The position numbers and the translations under genes are program-made. Below the pieces are notes generated by a model, which was not told the origin of the DNA, ran no database searches, and saw only the letters and a list, made by a program, of their open reading frames with translations. DNA of 64,000 bases from Amphiplicatus sp046296195 (GTDB lineage: Bacteria; Pseudomonadota; Alphaproteobacteria; Caulobacterales; Parvularculaceae). Where the stretch lies: assembly GCA_046296195.1 (NCBI GenBank), contig JBKBLR010000005.1, positions 62,001 through 126,000 on the forward strand. The letters run 5' to 3'. This document shows positions 60,484 through 64,000 of the stretch, one piece after another. Numbering within the stretch: the first letter of the stretch is position 1; each line of letters opens with the position of its first letter.

Positions 60484-61940
60484 CGCACGCCCACCTGCCC
60501 CGCAGGCATGGCGAGGAGCTTTTCGCCCTCCATCGAGGCGACGGGATAGGCGCAGTAATCCGCCGCGTAATAGGCGCTGGGGCGGTGATTGCCGGAACGG
60601 CCGACGCCGCCGAAGGGCGCCGCGGAGGAAGCGCCGGTCGTCTGACGGTTCCAGTTGACGATGCCGGCGCGGGAGAGCGCGAGAAATTTCTCCCACTTCT
60701 TCGCATCGTCGGTGAGGACGCCGGCGGAGAGGCCGAACGCCGTCGCATTGGCGCGCGCGATCGCGTCATCGAAGGTCTTGACGCGGTAAACGGCGAGCAT
60801 CGGCCCGAAATGCTCCTCGTCGGGAATCGCGTCGGCGCGCGTCAAGTCAATGATCCCCGGCGAGACGAAGCCCGAGCCCTCGTCCTGCACCGACAGCGCG
60901 CGGATGATGTCGCCGCCCTGCTCCGCCCGGAAGTCGAAGGCGCGTTCAAGCGCCTCTGCGGCCTTCGGCGAGATGACCGGCCCCATGAAGGGCTGCGGCT
61001 CGTCGAAGGGCGCGCCGACGATCAGGCGATCGACATAGGCGGCGAGCTTTTCGATCGCGCGCTCGCCGCGCGCATCGTCCGGAATAATGAGCCGGCGCGC
61101 GCAGGTGCAGCGCTGGCCGCTCGTCAGGAACGCCGATTGAACGACCGTCCACGCCGCGGCGTCGAGATCGTCCGTGTCCCACCAGATCAGCGGATTGTTG
61201 CCGCCGAGCTCGAGCGCGGTGATGACGTCGAGCCTCTCGGCGAATTTCTTGTGGATGAAGAGCCCGGTCCGGTAGCCGCCGGTGAAAAGGACGCCGTCGA
61301 CGCCGTCCGCGTCTAGGAGCGCCTCGCCGGTCTCCCGCGCGCCATGAACGAGGTTGACGACGCCTTTTGGAACGCCGGCCTCCGCCAGCGCCGCGACGAT
61401 GAAGCCGCCGGGGCCGGGCGCCAGCTCCGACGGCTTGAAGACCACCGTGTTGCCGGCCAGGAGCGCAGGCGCGATATGCCCGTTCGGCAGATGCGCCGGG
61501 AAGTTGAACGGCCCGAGGACCGCCATCACGCCATGCGGCTTGTGGCGCAGCACGCCCCTGGTCGCGCCCGTCGCGGTCTCGCGCGTTCCGGTGCGCTCCT
61601 CATGAGCGCGGATCGAGATGTCGACCTTGCCGGCGACGCTTGCGCTCTCGGTCTTCGTCTCCCAGAACGGCTTGCCGGTCTCGCGAGAGATGAGGCGCGC
61701 GAGCTTTTCCGCGTCGCGCTCGATGATCTCCTTGTAGCGCCGGAGCATCCTCGCCCGCTCCTCGAACGGCGTCAGCGCCCAGGCGGGAAAGGCCGCGCGG
61801 GCCGCGTTCACCGCGTCCTGAACGTCGGCGCGCGTCGCCGACGCCGCTTCGAACACCTGTTCGTTCGTGGACGGATCGAATGATTTAATCGCCGCGCCGC
61901 CGCCCGTCCGCCATGCGCCGTCTATGAAGAGCCTGTCCAT
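60480..61940 (-). CDS. astD: Succinylglutamate semialdehyde dehydrogenase
   Basis: The product has 486 residues, the length of AstD. PHGVMAVLGPFNFPAHLPNGHIAPALLAGNTVVFKPSELAP carries the cofactor site, the Glu is in ALELGGNNPLIWWD (about residue 245), and the Cys in TSGQRCTCARRLII (about 280). It oxidises succinylglutamate semialdehyde to succinylglutamate in the fourth AST step. It lies 4 bp behind the astA stop and overlaps astB, so the three are one operon. Confidence 0.94.
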   Translation of the reverse strand: MDRLFIDGAWRTGGGAAIKSFDPSTNEQVFEAASATRADVQDAVNAARAAFPAWALTPFEERARMLRRYKEIIERDAEKLARLISRETGKPFWETKTESASVAGKVDISIRAHEERTGTRETATGATRGVLRHKPHGVMAVLGPFNFPAHLPNGHIAPALLAGNTVVFKPSELAPGPGGFIVAALAEAGVPKGVVNLVHGARETGEALLDADGVDGVLFTGGYRTGLFIHKKFAERLDVITALELGGNNPLIWWDTDDLDAAAWTVVQSAFLTSGQRCTCARRLIIPDDARGERAIEKLAAYVDRLIVGAPFDEPQPFMGPVISPKAAEALERAFDFRAEQGGDIIRALSVQDEGSGFVSPGIIDLTRADAIPDEEHFGPMLAVYRVKTFDDAIARANATAFGLSAGVLTDDAKKWEKFLALSRAGIVNWNRQTTGASSAAPFGGVGRSGNHRPSAYYAADYCAYPVASMEGEKLLAMPAGQVGVR

Positions 61941-61944
61941 GCCG

Positions 61945-62958
61945 TCACCACGCCACGCAGCGCACGCTGTCGCCCGTCTTCACGTTCAGCGCCGCCGCCG
62001 TCTCTTTTGAAATGATGAGGCTGTCGCCGTCGATCTGCGCCTTCTCGCGCACGCAGCGGAAAGTCGAGACCGCGCCCGCCGCCATCAGCATCGTCTCGCC
62101 GCCCGAAACGTCGCCGGTCGCGAAAAGGCGTTTCACGCGGCTTTCGCGGATGGTGCGGATCTGGCTCGTCTTGGCGTCGACGAGCGGGCCGCCGTCGAAG
62201 ATGTCGATGTAGTTGTCCCACTCGAAGCCTTCCTCGATCAGCATGTCATAGGCCGCCTTGGCGCTGTCATGCGGCCGGCCGATGCAGGCGCGCGCGGCCT
62301 CGGAGAGGAAGACGGTGTAAACCGGGTGGCGCGGCATCAGGTCCTGGATGAACTGGTTGCCGTGCATGGCGTTGTGGAGGTCGGCGTCGACGAAATCCAT
62401 CTCGAAGAAATGCCGGCCGACCGACTCCCAGAAGGGCTGCTCGCCGTTCGGGCCGCGCCAGCCGCGCAATTCGGCGCAGATATGATCGGCGATGATCGCG
62501 GGCTTTTGCGCGATGAAGAGATAGCGCGAGCGCGCAAGGAGCTTGCCCCAGCCGCCGCGCCGCGCCTCCGGCGCGACGAACAGCATCCCGACCTCGGCGC
62601 AGCCGGTGAAGTCGTGGGCGGGCATCAGCACGGTGCGCCGCGTCGTGCGCTTGTACTCCGCGGAATAATGCACCTCGTCGATGAGCTTGTAGTTGATGAA
62701 GCCTTCCTTGAGCCCGATCGCGGCGAAGACGCCCGCCGTGCCGAGGATCTTCCCTTCCTCCTCAAGCACGGTCATGTAGACTTCGGGGCCGGGCGCCGTC
62801 GCGCCGCTTCTGAAGCTGTCGACTGCGCGCATGATGCGATCACGGAGCGCGTCGTCATCGTCCGGCAGATTGGTCATGCCGCCGCCGGTCTGGCGCGCGA
62901 AGGCGCGCAGCTGGTCGTAATCCTCGGGCCGCACCGGCCTGATGAAGGGCACGCTCAT
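61945..62958 (-). CDS. astA: Arginine N-succinyltransferase
   Basis: The 337-residue product starts MSVPFIRPVRPEDYDQLRAFARQTGGGMTNLPDDDDALRDRI, the standard AstA start, with SAEYKRTTRRTVLMPAHDFTGCAEVGMLFVAPEARRGGWGKLLARSRYLFIA as the GNAT-like acyltransferase core. It transfers succinyl from succinyl-CoA to arginine, the first step of the pathway. Only one chain type is visible (AruF and AruG-like pairs are not needed). The ATG overlaps the stop of the M20 gene by 4 bp. Confidence 0.95.
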   Translation of the reverse strand: MSVPFIRPVRPEDYDQLRAFARQTGGGMTNLPDDDDALRDRIMRAVDSFRSGATAPGPEVYMTVLEEEGKILGTAGVFAAIGLKEGFINYKLIDEVHYSAEYKRTTRRTVLMPAHDFTGCAEVGMLFVAPEARRGGWGKLLARSRYLFIAQKPAIIADHICAELRGWRGPNGEQPFWESVGRHFFEMDFVDADLHNAMHGNQFIQDLMPRHPVYTVFLSEAARACIGRPHDSAKAAYDMLIEEGFEWDNYIDIFDGGPLVDAKTSQIRTIRESRVKRLFATGDVSGGETMLMAAGAVSTFRCVREKAQIDGDSLIISKETAAALNVKTGDSVRCVAW

Positions 62959-64000
62959 GCGGCTCTGGCTCCGGGGTTCGGGATGTCGCCCGCGGCGATG
63001 CGCAGGAGGAGGAGCGCGGAAAGTTTCGCGCGTTCCTCAAGGCTGTCGAGCTTCACGAATTCATCGGCGCTGTGAATGGCGCCGCCGCGCGCGCCGAGGG
63101 TGTCGATGACGGGAACGCCGGCGGCGGCGATGTTGTTGCCGTCGCAGACGCCGCCGCTCGCCTTCCACCCGATGTCGAGGCCGAGCTCGAGGCCGCACGC
63201 CTTCAGCGCGCGGAAGAAGGCTTCAAGTTGCGGCGTCATCGGCTTCGGCGGACGCGCAAAGCCGCCGTGAAGATGGGCGTGAAACCCGTCGCGCGCATTG
63301 GTCGCGGACAGGCGCGCCTGCGTCTCGGCGAGGAACCACTCGGCGTCCTCGGCCTTTTCGACGCGCGCGTTGAAGCGCACGACGGCGTTGTCGGGAACGA
63401 CATTATTGGGGCCGCCGCCGTCGATCTTCGCGACATTGACGGTAAGCCCCGCGTGCGCGCCATTCATCGCGTCAAGGCTCGCTGCAAAGCGCGCCGCTTC
63501 GGCGACGGCGTTGCGCCCCGCCGCCGGGTCGCGCCCCGCGTGCGCCGCACGGCCCCGGAAGACCGCAGCGAAATTGCCGCTCCCCTTGCGGGCGCCGGCG
63601 AGCGTTCCGTCCGCCATCGCGGGTTCATAGACCATCGCAAACTGCGCCCGGCGCGCCGCGTCCTGAAGTATTGACGCCGAGCCCGGCGAGCCGATCTCCT
63701 CGTCGGCGTTGAGGATGACCTCATAACCGATGCGCTCGGCGAACCGCGAATGCTCGACCGCCATCAGCGCGTTCAGCATCACGAGAAGGCCGCCCTTCAT
63801 GTCGGCGCCGCCGGGCGCGTTCAGCGTGTCAGCGTCGAGGAGCCTTGCCGACTGAAAGGGATGATCGGGCGCGAACACCGTGTCCATGTGGCCGGCGAGG
63901 AGGACGCGCACCGGCGCCTGCGGACGCTTCACGACGCGCAGGCAGGCGCCGAGCGTGCGCGTTTTCACCTCGCCTGCCGCCGTCACGATCTCCTGCGGCG
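62955..64000 (-). CDS. M20-family peptidase/deacylase in the ast operon (start beyond right edge)
   Basis: The frame is open to the right edge, so the N-terminus is missing; about 348 residues are visible. They show the dinuclear zinc hydrolase fold: VRVLLAGHMDTVFAPDHPF (His and Asp ligands), LNAPGGADMKGGLLVML (Asp), NADEEIGSPGS (catalytic Glu and ligand), RGRAAHAGRDPAAGRNAV and DTLGARGGAIHSADEFV (last His). Its nearest relatives are CPG2-like and ArgE/DapE-like deacylases. In the ast operon it may replace AstE, removing succinate from succinylglutamate (inference); no M14-type AstE is visible. Confidence 0.88.
   Translation of the reverse strand, partial: PQEIVTAAGEVKTRTLGACLRVVKRPQAPVRVLLAGHMDTVFAPDHPFQSARLLDADTLNAPGGADMKGGLLVMLNALMAVEHSRFAERIGYEVILNADEEIGSPGSASILQDAARRAQFAMVYEPAMADGTLAGARKGSGNFAAVFRGRAAHAGRDPAAGRNAVAEAARFAASLDAMNGAHAGLTVNVAKIDGGGPNNVVPDNAVVRFNARVEKAEDAEWFLAETQARLSATNARDGFHAHLHGGFARPPKPMTPQLEAFFRALKACGLELGLDIGWKASGGVCDGNNIAAAGVPVIDTLGARGGAIHSADEFVKLDSLEERAKLSALLLLRIAAGDIPNPGARAA

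Overview
The window is GC-rich DNA, most likely from an alphaproteobacterium. The signs are dense ATGA-type gene overlaps, a TonB-dependent receptor, an alphaproteobacterial-style NAD kinase, an ast (arginine succinyltransferase) operon, Lrp-controlled leucine dehydrogenase and glutaryl-CoA dehydrogenase. I cannot name the genus. A class I-like HMG-CoA reductase at 55.8-56.9 kb is an unusual marker for that group.

Left flank (1-11.2 kb): ordinary chromosomal genes. These are a secreted M20 amidohydrolase (partial), lepA, a frameshifted TonB-C-domain gene, a membrane protein, an orphan Phd-type antitoxin with repeats upstream, gcdH, a degenerate EAL protein, nadK, a class II aldolase, a SIMPL protein and a CAU-anticodon tRNA. 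Directly 3' of the tRNA lie decayed IS3 and IS630 transposase remnants (11.3-12.05 kb).

Central region (12.3-55.6 kb): an unbroken accessory catabolic supercluster of about 37 genes in roughly 16 transcription units. Eight of the intergenic promoter regions carry the same palindrome, AATGATATATCATT or a close variant, 24-79 bp from the nearest start codons. One lies in the divergent promoter of a GntR/HutC-type regulator (25765-26586), the obvious candidate to bind it. A second palindrome, TTTGTCCGGACAAA, stands at the CoA-ester operons that surround a second GntR/UTRA regulator (34132-34857). The cluster encodes a TonB receptor and MFS transporter, several exported proteins (two CpcT/CpeT bilin-lyase-family proteins, VOC proteins, DUF1838, DUF1330, a Tat-exported nitrilase-like protein and a Tat-type flavin amine oxidase), three polysaccharide-deacetylase-superfamily hydrolases of the allantoinase/imidase type, an isochorismatase-type amidohydrolase, an amidase and two nitrilase-like proteins without the usual Cys. 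It also encodes a LeuCD-like hydratase, an isocitrate-lyase/PEP-mutase-type lyase, two MmgE/PrpD proteins, an acyl-CoA ligase, three CoA transferases, an acyl-CoA dehydrogenase, an enoyl-CoA hydratase, a MaoC hydratase and a CitE-type lyase.

My working hypothesis (inference) is a regulon for uptake and complete breakdown of a nitrogen heterocycle passing through a cyclic imide and a substituted maleate. A bilin or other tetrapyrrole breakdown product, giving substituted maleimides, is the substrate class that best joins the bilin-lyase-family proteins, imidase-like and half-amidase-like enzymes, the LeuCD-like hydratase and the alkylmalate-type lyase. The predicted steps are imide to half-amide to alkylmaleate to alkylmalate to pyruvate plus a short acid, with the acid then handled by the CoA operons.

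Right flank (55.8-64 kb): chromosomal genes again. These are a leucine dehydrogenase-HMG-CoA reductase pair divergent from an Lrp/AsnC regulator, then the arginine succinyltransferase operon in the order M20 hydrolase, astA, astD, astB, running off the right edge. Neither GATATATC sites nor TGTCCGGACA sites were seen in either flank. No CRISPR array, rRNA or intact insertion sequence was seen.
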